Assembly: GCF_020382885.2 (NCBI RefSeq)
Contig: NC_058513.1
Coordinates: 17,757,641 to 17,821,640 of the forward strand
Length of the DNA: 64,000 nt
DNA from: Scatophagus argus
Taxonomy: Eukaryota; Chordata; Actinopteri; Scatophagidae
Direction of reading: 5' to 3'
The notes below the pieces were generated by a model. The model did not search any database, was not told the DNA's origin, and saw nothing but the letters and a program-made list of their open reading frames with translations. Below, one piece after another: positions 12,901 to 24,207 of this stretch; within the stretch, counting starts at the first letter, position 1, and each line of letters begins with the position of its first letter. Both the position numbers and the translations under genes were made by a program.

Positions 12901-13109
12901 CCATGAATTTGTTGCATAAACAAAAAGGAAACAAAGAGTTGATATTTTCTTTACTCAATCGGAGTTTGAATGTTTTTCATTACATGTGTGCACGAGGCTC
13001 ACCGACTCGCTGCAGGTAATCCCGGACGGCGGGTCCACGTCGTCTGCTGCAGAAGTTTCAAAGCTCTGCAGTTTTTCTGAAGAGTCTGGGGGCACCGAGT
13101 GGGGATCAT
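3994..13109 (-). CDS. acsf2: Acyl-CoA synthetase family member 2, N-terminal ten exons (3' end outside the window)
   Basis: Predicted mitochondrial ligase that activates medium-chain fatty acids with ATP and CoA. Coding exons in transcript order: 13109-13003, 11804-11609, 10630-10502, 8186-8133, 8052-7934, 7369-7207, 6581-6486, 6040-5889, 4346-4255, 4070-3994. All junctions are in phase and give 395 codons. The first exon is rich in R, K, Q and T with no acidic residue until the next exon, as in a mitochondrial presequence. Recognisable blocks are [33 protein letters not shown], and the AMP-binding loop [11 protein letters not shown] (residues 254-264, split between two exons), then [24 protein letters not shown] and GIMAGSP. 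The remaining roughly 220 residues (the YGTTE motif and the C-terminal lid) are not in the window. The last visible donor is at 3993. chad lies in the following intron on the other strand. Promoter sequence near 13000-13200 is CpG-richer than its surroundings. Confidence 0.93.
4830..5065. repeat. CpG-rich patch inside acsf2 intron, possible repeat fragment
   Basis: A locally GC- and CpG-rich stretch lies in an otherwise AT-rich intron between acsf2 exons at 5889 and 4346. It contains phrases such as GGCGCGCTCTTGAACG and GAGAGCGCCGTTCAC. It resembles an interspersed fish repeat but I cannot define its ends. It has no convincing coding potential. Confidence 0.3.
9366..9626 (-). mobile_element. 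tRNA-derived SINE, copy 2, nested in a LINE
   Basis: Near-identical to the SINE at 680-944 and in the same orientation. The B-box GGTTCGATTCC on the minus strand is intact. LINE 3' sequence flanks it on both sides, so it inserted after the LINE did. Confidence 0.82.
9755..9782. repeat. (CT)n microsatellite
   Basis: A run of CT dinucleotides lies within the 3' UTR of the LINE. It is low-complexity sequence. Confidence 0.85.
10932..11130. mobile_element. MITE with perfect 23-bp terminal inverted repeats
   Basis: The left end (10932-10954) reads CACACTAAAAAATACTGGG plus TTAA. The right end (11108-11130) is its exact reverse complement. The 199-bp internal sequence carries no ORF, so this is a nonautonomous DNA transposon. 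It sits in the acsf2 intron between exons at 11609 and 10630. No obvious target-site duplication was seen. Confidence 0.8.
11365..11570. repeat. Degenerate GACTYGGACTYG-type repeat
   Basis: A stretch full of variants of GACTTGGACTTGAC and GGACTCGGACTCGA, lying just downstream (transcript sense) of acsf2 exon 2. It resembles a dispersed fish repeat. The boundaries are approximate and no coding potential is seen. Confidence 0.5.
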
Positions 13110-13200
13110 CGTGAGCGGCTGCAGGCCCCTCCGAAGTTCAGATCACTTTCTGCTGCAGTAACCCAGAGGACTTGTGCACATCCACTGCTGTGCACTGAAG
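12990..13200 (-). promoter_or_regulatory. acsf2 5' region and translation start
   Basis: The sequence around the ATG at 13109-13107 is GC-rich relative to its neighbours. The first coding exon ends at a clear donor (AGTCG|gtgagcc, exon end 13003). No TATA box is evident. This is inferred to be a CpG-type housekeeping promoter and 5' UTR. Confidence 0.4.
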
Positions 13201-13689
13201 GGAAAAAGTCTTCACAGCTAGTGAACACAGGATCGCTACCTCCTCTGCATCTGCTGGTCTTCGTGGGCTCCTTTCTCGGACCTTGATCCTACCCTGTTTA
13301 CACAATGTCTTCTGAAACCGCTAGCCCAGCCCAGCTTCCTCTGGGCTCCCCAGTACTGATGTGTCTGACTTCAACCGCAGCTGTGCTTTGGAACTGGTGA
13401 ACATTCCTTTAAGACGCACAAACATGCATAAAAATCATCATTTCTGTTTTGTATTTTTTTCGCAGTGGTAGCTCTTTCAAAGTAAAAGTCCTAACAGCAC
13501 ACAGACAATACTTCACTACGAGTAACAGCCCTGCAGGAAAACCACACTGACATAAAAGCATGAAGTCAAGATCAGCTAAAAGTATTAAAAATACCCACGC
13601 GGCAGTTAAATGTTCAGATATACTACATGACCACCATGTGCTTGTAGTGTGGCTCATGCTTTTGCAGCAAACTCAAGAGCCCTTTTTAA

Positions 13690-14042
13690 GGAATTTATTT
13701 AGCTTTCGCCCCGGGCTGCTTGGGTTGTTGTTTTAAAATGTATGTCTCATACCACTCAGATAAATGTGCAATACTCTTAAGCGTGAAATATTTTAACTGT
13801 GCAATTTCTGCAATAACATTTTCCCTTTACCTTTGTCTTAGTACTTCTATACATATTCCAGAGCTTTATATTTTACATCTTTTACACATTTTTTATTATT
13901 ATATTGTCCTATTTTTATTATACTGTTCTTTCCATTTCCTAAAACGTTAACTCAAAGAACTCTGCACAAGAATTCCAATGTGCCTGGACTGTAACTTTAT
14001 GCACAAATGGCCAATAAAAACCTTGAACTTTGAACCTTGAAA
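13690..14042 (+). mobile_element. LINE 3' end with TTGAACTTTGAA tail
   Basis: The segment GCACAAGAATTCCAATGTGCC ... GGCCAATAAAAACC ends in a TTGAACTTTGAACCTTGAA tail (about 14020-14040). This resembles the 3' end of a common fish non-LTR retrotransposon. It fills much of the acsf2 to tap2-like spacer (13110-14522), in which I see no gene. The left end is uncertain. Confidence 0.5.
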
Positions 14043-14043
14043 A

Positions 14044-14049
14044 TTTATT
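14044..14049 (-). terminator. Candidate polyadenylation signal of the tap2-like gene
   Basis: TTTATT on the plus strand is AATAAA on the minus strand, about 475 bases past the stop codon. It lies beside a LINE tail, so the assignment is tentative. Confidence 0.35.
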
Positions 14050-14522
14050 TGTGTGAAATAAAAGCTGCAAGTGATAAAAATAAACAAATAAAACAATAAA
14101 ACAAAATATTTGTCAAACATGTTTTAGAAACACAAAATAAGCACAATGCAAAACTTTGTCCAAGACAAGTAGAATCAAGTGAGAATTCAGATGCTTTTCC
14201 TAAGAAATGGTCACAAACAAAAACATGACATATTTTTTCATATTCATATTCATATATATACATATTATCATATTCTCATGAGTTATGAGATAAGTTGGTT
14301 GTTTTTCAGCTAGAGTGCCAGTAGTGGATTTTAAAAATACCTTCTTAGCATTAGAGTTTCAGATCTCTCATCAAACCGTACACACTTTAAGGAGGTAAAC
14401 GAAATAAAACGTTTTGAGAGGCTTTTCATCCTGACGAGGCAGGCGGGTCAGGGAGAACATTTCTACACTTCGGTCACCCACACACTCATTCACAGACAGT
14501 CACAGAAACATTAAAGCCACAT

Positions 14523-17500
14523 TTACTGAGTGTTTTGACAGAACTGATAGTAGCGCCCTCCCTTGGCCAGGAGATCTTGGTGCGTCCCCTCCTCCATGAC
14601 TTCTCCCTCCTCTAGGAAGATAATTTTATCTGCCTTCTCCACAGACTTCAGCTTATGAGCCACCACCAGGACTGTCCGACCACGAGACAGAAGGTCCTCC
14701 AGCACCTGAGACGCAGAACCCGACAGTGAAAAGTTACTACATGATCCTGATCACCTGGTCTTAAACCTGCACCTGTAGCTGGATGACTTCATGTGCAACA
14801 GGAAGAAAGAGGTGAAAACGCAGGAGATCAACAAGGCAAGAACTCCAGCAACACTTGATGCTGAGCTCTTTAATGCCAGCACTGCTGGAGTTTTCACCTC
14901 TTCAGACTGATCAGCTGTGAAACTTTAGGAATAAAACTGGAGATTCATCTGAAGGTCCTTGGATTTCTAAATTCTAAATCTTGCTTCTTAGCCTCTGCAG
15001 AACCACAAAAGAGGAAATCTGCTGTGGTGTAAACATTGCTGTGATCCTCTTGTGTGACTGCTGAATGTGCTTTGCTGCATGACCACACTGACAGGAAATG
15101 GGAACACAGAGAGGAGAAGCTCTGCTGTGGTTTCTGCATGAACCAATTAGAACCAATTAGGCTGTAAACTAGATTTATGCGGTCATACGCGTTGGCACTC
15201 TGGCAAGCTGCAGTGTATCCATATTTGCCAAGACACAGACCGAAGGAAATGAAAGTTCTCAAGAAACAGACTGTCGTGGAAAAAAAACAGATCTCCCTGA
15301 GTGTGGAGAAGAGAAACAGCTGAGACAAAGAAAATCCTTCAGTTGGTTTAATGTCGACCACAGAGTGACAGGGGTGGATTCTGGATGTTCTGGTTGAATT
15401 AGCTTGTGCAAGAGAGGTGTTTGTGATGTGTGAGAGATGTCTGGGTCTGGTAGGTGTTCATTACACCGACAGCTTCCTCATGGCGACAATCTGCTGAATA
15501 ACAACATGCATGTTTTTCACTTACAGAATGCCACACTTCAGCATCCACTTTGCCGGTAGTCTCGTCCAGTACGACGACCTGCGGGTCTCGGACCAGAGCT
15601 CTGATGATGGCGATGCAGTGCTGCTGTCCACTTGAAAGTCTGTTGCCGTCTTTGACTATATCTATAGAGGTGAACCACGGTCACACAGATTATTTAAATA
15701 TTAATAATTCAGTCAGTCTATGTAAATTAGGGACTGGGGATCAGTACTCAAGACCTTCAAGGTATTGCCTGAGACAACACAGTACCAAGTGGTATCGAGG
15801 CTGTCTGCATTTGATTTTTATGGTCCCAGTTGTACTTGTACTTGTATGGTTTTGTTTGCAACCAATCACTGCAATTAAATTAAACACGACGTGTGATTGG
15901 CCCACTACTACAGAAGCTACAACCCTGTGAAAAGCTGATGTTTCGTGTGTGTTACAGCACTCGGTTTTAGTACTATATCCATCTGTCCTGGGATTCAGTT
16001 ATTAAAATGTCTCATGCATATAAAAATAAATAAATAAAAAGCAGCTAGAACTTTATATTTCAATGAAAAGCCTGTTGGACTTTAGCAACAAAAGAACTAA
16101 GTAACATTAAATGAAAAATAAACCAATTAAAAAAAACAGTTAACTCTAAAACCCTCTTCTAGAACAGAAAAAAAGCAAAACTGTGTTTCTACGCATTCAG
16201 AACTGTTTGGTTTTAATGTGTTTTGTCACAAAAAAGCAGCACAACTGATCACCATCTATGGTAAACGATTTGTATGTGCAGCATGTGTTCTGTACCTGTG
16301 TCATAATCCTCCAGCTGAGAGATTAAGTCATTTGCTTTGGCCGTCTCTACAGCTTCTTTCACCTTCTCGATGGTGCAGTCCTTCAGGCCGTACTCAATGT
16401 TGTATCTCAGCGAACCAGCAAACAGCTCGGGACTCTGGGATACCAGGGCCATCTGAATACATGAGGTTCAAACATACACTTGTATCAGTGTAGTGCGGGT
16501 TGACAAGGATTACATTTATGCAGTGCATATGGTGCATGTTTGTACAACTGAAGTGGAAAAAAAATCTAACAAATAAAGTAAACATCCTGTGGAAAAAAGC
16601 TGATAAACTTCACACTATTAAATCCTATTAATCCTATATTCCACTATTAAATTTGCACTGATATAAAGAGTGTCGCTCTGCTCAACTACCTCCTTGTGTC
16701 AAATATTAGCAGGACTCCTCAAGTGATGCAACCTGAGGCACAGACTGCGGGCTGCTTGATGTTGTTTATGGTGCAGCTGTTCGGCCTACACTAAGCTGCG
16801 ATATAAATAAAATTTACTTTCCTAAATAGAGAAAAGTGATAATTCTCTAATGATTTTATTTGTACCTTTTGATGGAAGTATTTGTGTTCATAATGGTGCA
16901 GTTGTTCTCCGTCCAGCAGGATCTGTCCCTCCTGAGGTTCGTACAGCCTCAGCAGGAGGCTGACACAGGAGGACTTTCCCCCGCCAGAAGGGCCCACCAG
17001 TGCTGTCATCTTCCCCGGTTCAATTTCCATTGAAACTGACTGTACAGAACGTGTTAATGTTCTTATGTTAATGGTTTAATGTTTAACTCCATCAAACTTT
17101 AATTTTCAATCTGTCGAACAGTTACCTTCAGTGCTGGTGTTCCATTTGGAGCAGAGGGATAAGTGAAGGTGACGTTTTGGAAAACAATTCGTCCCTCCAG
17201 CTCCGCAGGGGCTAACTCGCCCGCCGTTTTACACTCAGGCGTCCTGTCAAGATAGCCGAACACTTTGGAGATGATCCCAAGCGTGGACATCGTGTCTCCG
17301 TAGCAATACAGAATTTCCTGCGAAAAAAAATAAGTAATCATCACCAGCAACAGGCGCTTTATATTTTACAACTTCAGTGTGAAATGTTTAAAGTTGGCTC
17401 ACCTTCAGATTGTTTGACATGGGCTTCTGGTACAAGAAAAAGGACACAATAGTCCCGGTGGTGAGGCGACCCGACGAGATGAGACTGCGGGCCTGTGACA

Positions 17501-20500
17501 GCATGAGCAACTTTATCCCCAGACTCACCAGCTGAGGGAAAGACAAAATTATGATGCAAAGTCATAACTTCGAACAAAAAAGTTAAAATTTTGACTTGAC
17601 TTGAGTTAAAAAATCTGGACTTTAATAGTCTAAATTCTTATGTTCTTCTGGTGGGAATGGGCTTCCATACTAATGACCATAATGATTTCAAAGCTCAGCA
17701 TGTTCTCTTGCTTCACAGATGAATCATACGACCCAGGAATGTAAACTGCTGCTATTTTACCCGTCGCATCAAGCAGAAGGTTGTACTGTAGATTCCTTTA
17801 CGTGTCCTCACAGCACACATCTGCTCCAGAGCCTCGTTATACTTCCTCAGTTCAACCTTTTCTGCCTTGAATCTGCGGACAGTCTGAACCAGTTTGACCG
17901 CCTGGGAGGCCAGAACTTTGTTCTTAGCTTGACAGTCCTGGATCTTTTCTTTCAGCTCCTGTTTGACAAAGAACACAGACTGATTCAGTAACAGGCAGAC
18001 CGATGCTGTCCAGGTCTTCTTCTTCACTTGTCAACATCCCCACTTTGAAATCCAGTGGAGCAGAAACTTCCAGCACTTTAATCCCACTAATCTCACTGCT
18101 GTGGAAAGTCATACTAGTTTTCATGCTTTGAAGAAAGAAAATCTTTGTAACTGCTGAGGTACTGTTTGTATCCTCCACTTCATTTTCTTTCAGCTGCAAG
18201 CAGTGAATGTTCTTTTGTTTTTCATTCAACCTGGATTCTCCCACTTTGCTGAAAAGTTAATCCTCGATGTTCACTGGAACTTTGAGGTTTTCCACATCAC
18301 AGCGGTTGTGATATCACTAAATCCTGCATGCATGCGCACATTTTAACTCACGAGGGCTCAAACATCCGAGTGAGGTGATATAAAAACACGTTGTTGAGTG
18401 AAATGTAACTAATTTGAGCGTATGCAGAGTGCTGTAATGAAATAGCATATGCACTGTTAGTAACTGTTAGTGTTGGAGCTCTCCTCCTGGTGACTGAGAG
18501 CACTGTGATAGTCCCATGTTTAAAGCTTACTGAGCGGCCACAGAGGTACTCTTTGTGCTGGATGTAACAGTCTGAACCAGCGACAGACTTAATCCTGACA
18601 GCTATTATGAATAAGGGAAATAGCGACCTACACTGGCAGCAGTGAAATCTGTTTCTTCTCTGTGAAGTTTGATAAGCATGTTTGCTTCTTGTTCTCGGGA
18701 TACGAGAAGAGGGGAGGCTCATTTCATAGCAAAGCAACACTATGGTTTAAAAACCGAACTGCTGCTGATGTTTCAGAGGAGGCCAATCTCAACACACCTA
18801 CCATGGACAAAGTGTTGTATTTGTTCTGCAAGATGGCCAACAGTGGCATCTCTATGCAGGTGAGCAAAGTGAGCTCCCAGGACAGCTGAATCATCACCCC
18901 GAGCATGAGGCAGGTTTTGACCGTGCTGCGAACCATCGCGTTGGCGTTCAGTGCTACTGTGCGGCCCATCCTGTCCACATCAGACTCCAGGCGGGAGGAA
19001 AGACTTCCTGGGTGGGGAAAGGGAGAGAAATTCAAAAATGTTGAAGTCAGTTAAATCTCTGCAAGATTATGGAAGAGAAGTAAAAAAAATGTCTGACTTC
19101 TTTGTAAGGCTCCCATCACAAATGTCATACAAGTTGAAGATAAAGACTTTATTTATAGTTAATAAATCATGAAATGCTTTACGAGGCAGCTATATGTCAC
19201 CGAACAAATTTGGAAAACATCCTTTTGACGGTTTAGCTTCTGCATCGCTCAATGGACAGTTTGATTATTTACTTGTAATAAAATCACTAAAGCATGTGGA
19301 CATTTCTGTGGCCAAATATATATTTTATATTTGAGGTTGTGTTTGTTAATTTCCTGATTCAACATGACGTTTCTTCTGTGCACAAAGTCACCTCCAAAAT
19401 GTTTTTTTCCCAGTTTGGTGTGGATGAATTTGCACAAAGCTCCGATCTCAACTCGGACAGATTCCTGTTAATCCCTGCACCCCTTAAATAACAGGCGGGT
19501 CATGTGTTTACTTTGTTCTGCTCACCAGAATTGTTCTTGTCAAAGAAGTTCACTTCCTGCTGCAACAAGGTGTGAAACAGCAGACCTTTCAGTCTCTTGT
19601 TCAGTCGGGCCAGGCTGCACATAAATATGCCTCCTCTTAAGCCCGAGAACACAGCACTATTAAGACGGAGATGTTAATTTTAGTTTTTAAATTATATTCT
19701 TCCTGATCAGAAAGGTGAATAAAAATATTAAAAAATCAAGCAAACACAAAGGACAAAAATATATGCTAACAGTTTTACTTAATTACCTTCCAAGAGAGAC
19801 AAGCGCCAGTTGTCCAATTGCATAACAGAAGCTGGTTTGAAGTACTCCACCTCTTAGCATATCAATTACCTTCCCCTGATAAAATGGGATAAATGTGTCA
19901 CCTGTTTGGAAAGGAATGACAGATTAGTAATCAGGTGATTTCTATGATGTAAGCATTCAGAGAGGTTCTTAAAGCAGACATAGCATGTAAACATAATCAG
20001 GCGCATGTGAAGATGTACCATAACAAATAAAAAGTATAGTGCAGACTGTTGGTATTTCACACTTACAGACGACACCTAAGATGAGGAAACTGAAAGCTGC
20101 AACAATGTAAAGGGTGTCTGGTTTGAAGTAGTTCAGCATCCTCATAAGCAACTGCCTGGAGTCCAGTTTAATGTTGCTCCTTTTCATCTTTCTATCAGCA
20201 CGGAGGCCCAGTTCCCAAACCACACAAGCCAATGTGGAGGACATTGGGCTCAGGAGCAGCATGTTGAGGTCATGAGATGGTCCGATGTAAGGCTCTGAGG
20301 GAGGTGCCATCATCATCCGTCCAGTTTCAAACACAGGAGAAAGAAGGGAGAGCAGTGCTACCAACCTGGAGAGCACAGCCTCTGGCTTTCCTTCAGTCAG
20401 CATGGAGGTGAACACTCGGAGAATGACCCACTTTACTGCCCCAAAGGCCCACACACCCACCAGTCCACCACAGTTGGAACACTCCAGCAGCACCAGTTCG

Positions 20501-20571
20501 GCCCGCTGAGCCACACACAGCACTGCATCGAACAGAAGAATGAATAATCCACATGCTGCCACGTCCTTCAT
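14523..20571 (-). CDS. tap2t: TAP2-family antigen peptide transporter half (ABCB3-like), complete
   Basis: A half ABC transporter expected to pair with TAP1 in the ER membrane and pump cytosolic peptides for MHC class I. Coding exons in transcript order: 20571-20067, 19901-19787, 19656-19526, 19007-18802, 17958-17761, 17531-17403, 17317-17126, 17039-16866, 16452-16296, 15661-15525, 14705-14523. All phases agree and give 708 aa; human TAP2 has 686. The N-terminal half is hydrophobic. The core contains TFIPFYQGKVID, GLRGGIFM, LSSRLESDVDRMG, YNEALEQM and YCYGDTMSTLG, all typical of TAP2. In the ATPase domain, Walker A is GPSGGGKSS (508-516), the Q-loop glutamine is 556, the signature is LSSGQ (611-615), Walker B is VVVLDE with Glu636, and the H-loop His is 665. 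The signature is followed by QHCIAIIRAL rather than the usual QRxAIARAL, and the D-loop reads GKVD. Family membership is sure. The symbol tap2t (the non-MHC-linked teleost form) is inferred from the non-MHC neighbours. Confidence 0.88.
14809..14900. repeat. Interrupted inverted repeat in the last intron of the tap2-like gene
   Basis: The right arm TGCTGGAGTTTTCACCTC (14883-14900) is the reverse complement of GAGGTGAAAAC (14809-14819) joined to ACTCCAGCA (about 14842-14850). An insertion of about 22 bases separates the two left pieces. It could be the remains of a small inverted-repeat transposon or a structured intronic segment. Confidence 0.55.
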
Positions 20572-20663
20572 CTTCCTTTGACTGATGGGTCAGCTCCTGT
20601 GGGAAGCTGAACCTGATCCTGGAACGACAAATATTGTGTTATACAGGCGGCTGATAGTGAAGT

Positions 20664-21088
20664 CAGCGGTGGAGCACATTTCCTCAAGTACCGTACTTAA
20701 GTTCAAGTTTGAGGTACTTGTACTTAACTTGATTTCATGTCAGATGTTTCACTACTGCAGCGGTATTGTACTTCAACAGAAGCACAGTAACATTAGAAGC
20801 AAAATGTACCTAGTATATCAAAAGACACACTGAAGGTATTTTATATACAGCTGGGTATCTCAATATATCAGATGTGTATAAGATGGCATAATGTATTAGT
20901 TTTGGATTAACAAACTATGCAAAGTATTTACATGTAGTGGAATAAAAAAGTGCAATATTTGCCTCCAAAATGTACAAATTTACAAGTATAAAGAAGCACG
21001 AAATGGAAATACAAAAGTACCTAAAAATTGTAGTACTTAAGTAAAGTAATTGAGTTAATGTACTTAACGAAGTTACTTTCCACCACTG
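20664..21088. mobile_element. Nonautonomous DNA transposon in the 5'-UTR intron of the tap2-like gene
   Basis: The ends are CAGCGGTGGA (20664-20673) and TCCACCACTG (21079-21088), inverted repeats with one mismatch. Both sides carry GAAGT (20659-20663 and 21089-21093), a candidate 5-bp target duplication. The interior repeats phrases such as AGTACTTAAGTA and GAGGTACTTGTACTT. Degenerate relatives occur at about 12440-12545, 13450-13610, 21800-21970, 25180-25330, 33640-33740 and 50800-51145. No transposase ORF is present. Confidence 0.68.
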
Positions 21089-21473
21089 GAAGTAGAAGAA
21101 CAAAGCAGAATATCATGGAAATAGTTCAGTAAAACACGAGTACGTTACTTCAAAGTTGTACTTGTACTCTCTTAGTTACATTAGTTGACGTTTTCCACAC
21201 CATGCATGAAAAAAATCACTAAAGTTATAACACATAATAAAATTACATTATCACCTATGACAGCCCTTTTAACGAACCAAAAGCAAATATGTGTTCTGGT
21301 TTTTGGTTGGTAACGATACTGCAGCTAGCTAGTGTTAGCTAGCTCATAACTCCAGAGACGACATGTCATAAGGCGGCAGGTCGCTTCCGCTCTTGCTGCT
21401 CTTTGGCACTTGAATAAGCCCGTGGCACATTCACGAGCCCGTAAAGTTGACGTTACTGTGCCAGATTTGGATG

Positions 21474-21533
21474 ACTTACCGTGTGCCTCCTCTCACAGTC
21501 ACCGGTTTGTTAGCCAAACGTCACGCTAGCTGG
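21474..21533 (-). other. Probable noncoding first exon of the tap2-like gene
   Basis: A strong donor CACACG|gtaagtcatc has its exon edge at 21480. A matching acceptor (gcttcccacag|GAGC) lies at 20599-20597, 26 bases before the ATG at 20571. Together they suggest a noncoding exon ending at 21480 and a 5'-UTR intron of about 880 bases that holds the transposon at 20664-21088. The transcription start was not located. Confidence 0.5.
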
Positions 21534-21556
21534 TTCACTTTCAGTTTCACTTTGAG
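21534..21556 (-). promoter_or_regulatory. Interferon-stimulated response element upstream of the tap2-like gene
   Basis: On the minus strand the sequence reads AAAGTGAAACTGAAAGTGAA. It contains GAAACTGAAA, a full match to the IRF/ISRE core GAAANNGAAA, plus one further GTGAA half-site on its 3' side. It lies about 55 bases before the donor of the presumed noncoding first exon. TAP genes are interferon-induced in vertebrates, so position and motif agree. Confidence 0.72.
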
Positions 21557-23240
21557 TTGGAGTTAAGTGACACATGATAGATTTTTACGGAGTCCTGTAC
21601 GGCTGAAACAAGCAGACGAGATACTGCAGGGAGAAACACCGGTCGAGTTTAAGTTATTTCGCTTTTTTAAAATGACAGTTTGGAAACTTTATGCTTCTAC
21701 CTCGCCCTTTACATTAACTCAACAGCATCCTGACCACAAGATGGCGGCACTTTATATTTGTGTTTATGTGAAGACGGTTCACCAGGAAGTTGGTTTTCAA
21801 AACAGCAGTAGTGAAGAAGTACGTAATGTTTTACTCGCGTAAAAGTAGTAATACCTCAGTGTACAAATACTGTGTTACAAGTAAAAGTAATGCATTCAAA
21901 ATGTTTCTTTGCCGTAGGTACAAAAGTATCAACATTAACGTATACTTATGTAAAGTAAAAGTACTACTAGAATGTACAGGGTAATGTAAGGACAAATGCC
22001 AATTTGGTTAATGTTTAATATTGGACAAAAAAAATCACAACAAAGACAATTTTGATTTTCAAACATTTATTTTTCCCCTGAATAAATAATCTCTAATAAA
22101 GGTATAATTTGACCCAAAGCAAGGCAAGCCTTAAAAAATTACTAATAAATCCTCTCATCACTGAGAAGCCTCTGCTTAAACTTCTGATTACTGTAATACA
22201 ACTCATACCTGAAATGTATATTAATTTTTCAAACACATCTGATTTAAAATACCTTTGTACAAACCTGTACTGGTGCTGTGATAGTGTCACTGTTGATTTA
22301 TCAAAAGATAAAGTCTGTCACCTAAAGGCAAACGCATAAAACACGGCAGTTTTAACTCCCCAGTGTCTTCAAAGAATTCCTCTCATGAAATGTTTCCAAG
22401 CTAACATTCAGCATAGAATCATCTGCTTCAACCCCCCTGAAAGGGTTTGATATTAATGGTGGATGTAAATTAACCTGCATATAAAAAGGCACTGTTCAGT
22501 TAAGGAATGAAAAAGCATGAAAAACACAAAAAACAGTGAATGACAAACAGAATCAACCTTTCTTTGAGCTACCCGCATCCTCCATGGGTTTAATATGTTC
22601 AGCATGCTGTGTTTAATGTCCTCTCTGGACACCAAAAACTAATTTTCCTACTTTAAAGATAACAAAGATGTCGACCTCCCAAACAAAGCTCACTCTCATT
22701 TTCCACATCCTGTCCTGACTGATCATAGGCCTACTCTAACAAGTCTTTAGCATTTATAATTTAAAGATAAGTCAGGTGAATATTTTTTTATTGTCAAAAA
22801 TCCCACCAAAAGATCAAGAATGAATGCATCTATTAACAAGAGCTGTGTGTGCATCTGAAGCCTGATTTATCTTATTCCTCTGTCACATGGGACAAAGGAA
22901 TTTAAATGTGGATTAATCTGCTGAAAAAATAGTCTCCGACTGTTAAAAATTTCAGTGTCAGATGTCAGTTCACATGGTGCTTGCAAGATAAGATGCAAGA
23001 TATGGATCCACGTCTCTGCACCAAGAAGATCAGGCAGAATTTAGACTTGGTGATACGGTCTTTCTTTGTAACTGCACAGCTTCATTCTGAGTATCTTGAC
23101 TAAACCAGATAAAATATGGTAAAGTCGCTGTGTGTGATCTGCTGTGCACATGACAGGAAGTCGAAGCTTGTTTTATCTGTCGGGTTAATCTTGAGGTCTT
23201 TTGAGATTTGTTCACAGTTTGAATTCTTCTGTTGAAGAAG
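21557..23240. other. Spacer between tap2-like 5' end and slc16a5 3' region, no gene seen
   Basis: AT-rich sequence without convincing coding potential on either strand. Stretch 21800-21970 (AGTAAAAGTA, AAAGTACTAC) is a relative of the transposon at 20664-21088. A minus-strand AATAAA near 22784-22790 could end the slc16a5 transcript, but the distance (about 1.4 kb) and an intervening SINE make this tentative. Confidence 0.5.
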
Positions 23241-23241
23241 T

Positions 23242-23612
23242 CATGGCAGCTGTGGCCTAGAGGTTGGAGAAGCGGCTTGTGATCGGAGGGTCACCGGATC
23301 GATTCCCCCACCAGACGGGCAAGAAAAATTTGGGTGTGGTGGAGTGATTAATGCGATAAAATGCTCCCCCCCGTCCATTAGCTGGCTGATGTGCCCTTGA
23401 GCAAGGCACTTAACCCCCCAATATGCTCCCTGGGCACTTGATGCTGCCCACTGCTCCTGTGTGTGTTTCACTGCATGTAATTTGCTGGGTGTTGCATGTG
23501 TGTGTTCAACTAAGGATGGGATAAATGCAGAAGTAAAATTCAGTATGTGTGTATGTAAAAATATATATATATACTGCCAATAAAAGTTGATTCTTCTTCT
23601 TCTTCTTCTTAA
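23242..23612 (+). mobile_element. tRNA-derived SINE with (TTC)n tail
   Basis: The head reads GGCAGCTGTGGCCTAGAGG (A-box region) and GGATCGATTCC (B-box-like, near 23297-23307). The body contains GCCCTTGAGCAAGGCACTTAACC. An (AT)n run near 23570 and a (TTC)n tail at 23592-23610 follow. This is a different family from the SINEs at 680 and 9366. It lies downstream of slc16a5 in opposite orientation. Confidence 0.78.
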
Positions 23613-24207
23613 GTCAGAGTAACGCAAGTCTTCACACTTAACTCCTAGTAATTCAGAACTTTCTGCTCAATTTGTGTTTTCCTCACTTTGATTACACCTG
23701 TTTGTATCAGTACTAAACCTGTTAGATATTTGACTGCAACCACTCCAACTTAAGTGTGTCATTCAATGACACCTACTCCGACCAACTGTTTGTGCCTGTA
23801 GGATCATCATATACTAATACACCATTGAACATCTAGAGAGCGTTTGGAAATGATGTCTCTTGGCTTTATAAAGTGAAATGCCTCATGTATGACAGATTGT
23901 GTGATCACATAGTTAAGATCAGCAGCATTTTACAATAAACAGTACAATCACGTTGTAAGTGCACATCTGCTCATTTTGGTATGTAGGATCGAGTGTCCAA
24001 GCAGTGCAAATTATTCATAGTGTTTGTTTTGACTTTTGTGACGACCAGACGGCAGAGGTTCACCACACCAGCTGAGCGGTCAGCCAACCACCAGAAAGGC
24101 AAACTCTGCATCATCTGGCGCAACAAGCACAAACACTACAAAACACTTTGCAGAGCTGTGAGGATGTGACGCGTGCTGAGAGCGACACACACACAGTGTA
24201 AGCACAT

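Noticed and set aside
17924-18244. Minus-strand 106-aa open frame in a tap2-like intron
   Set aside because: It overlaps the exon 5 acceptor in another frame, has no partner splice sites and matches nothing known to me.
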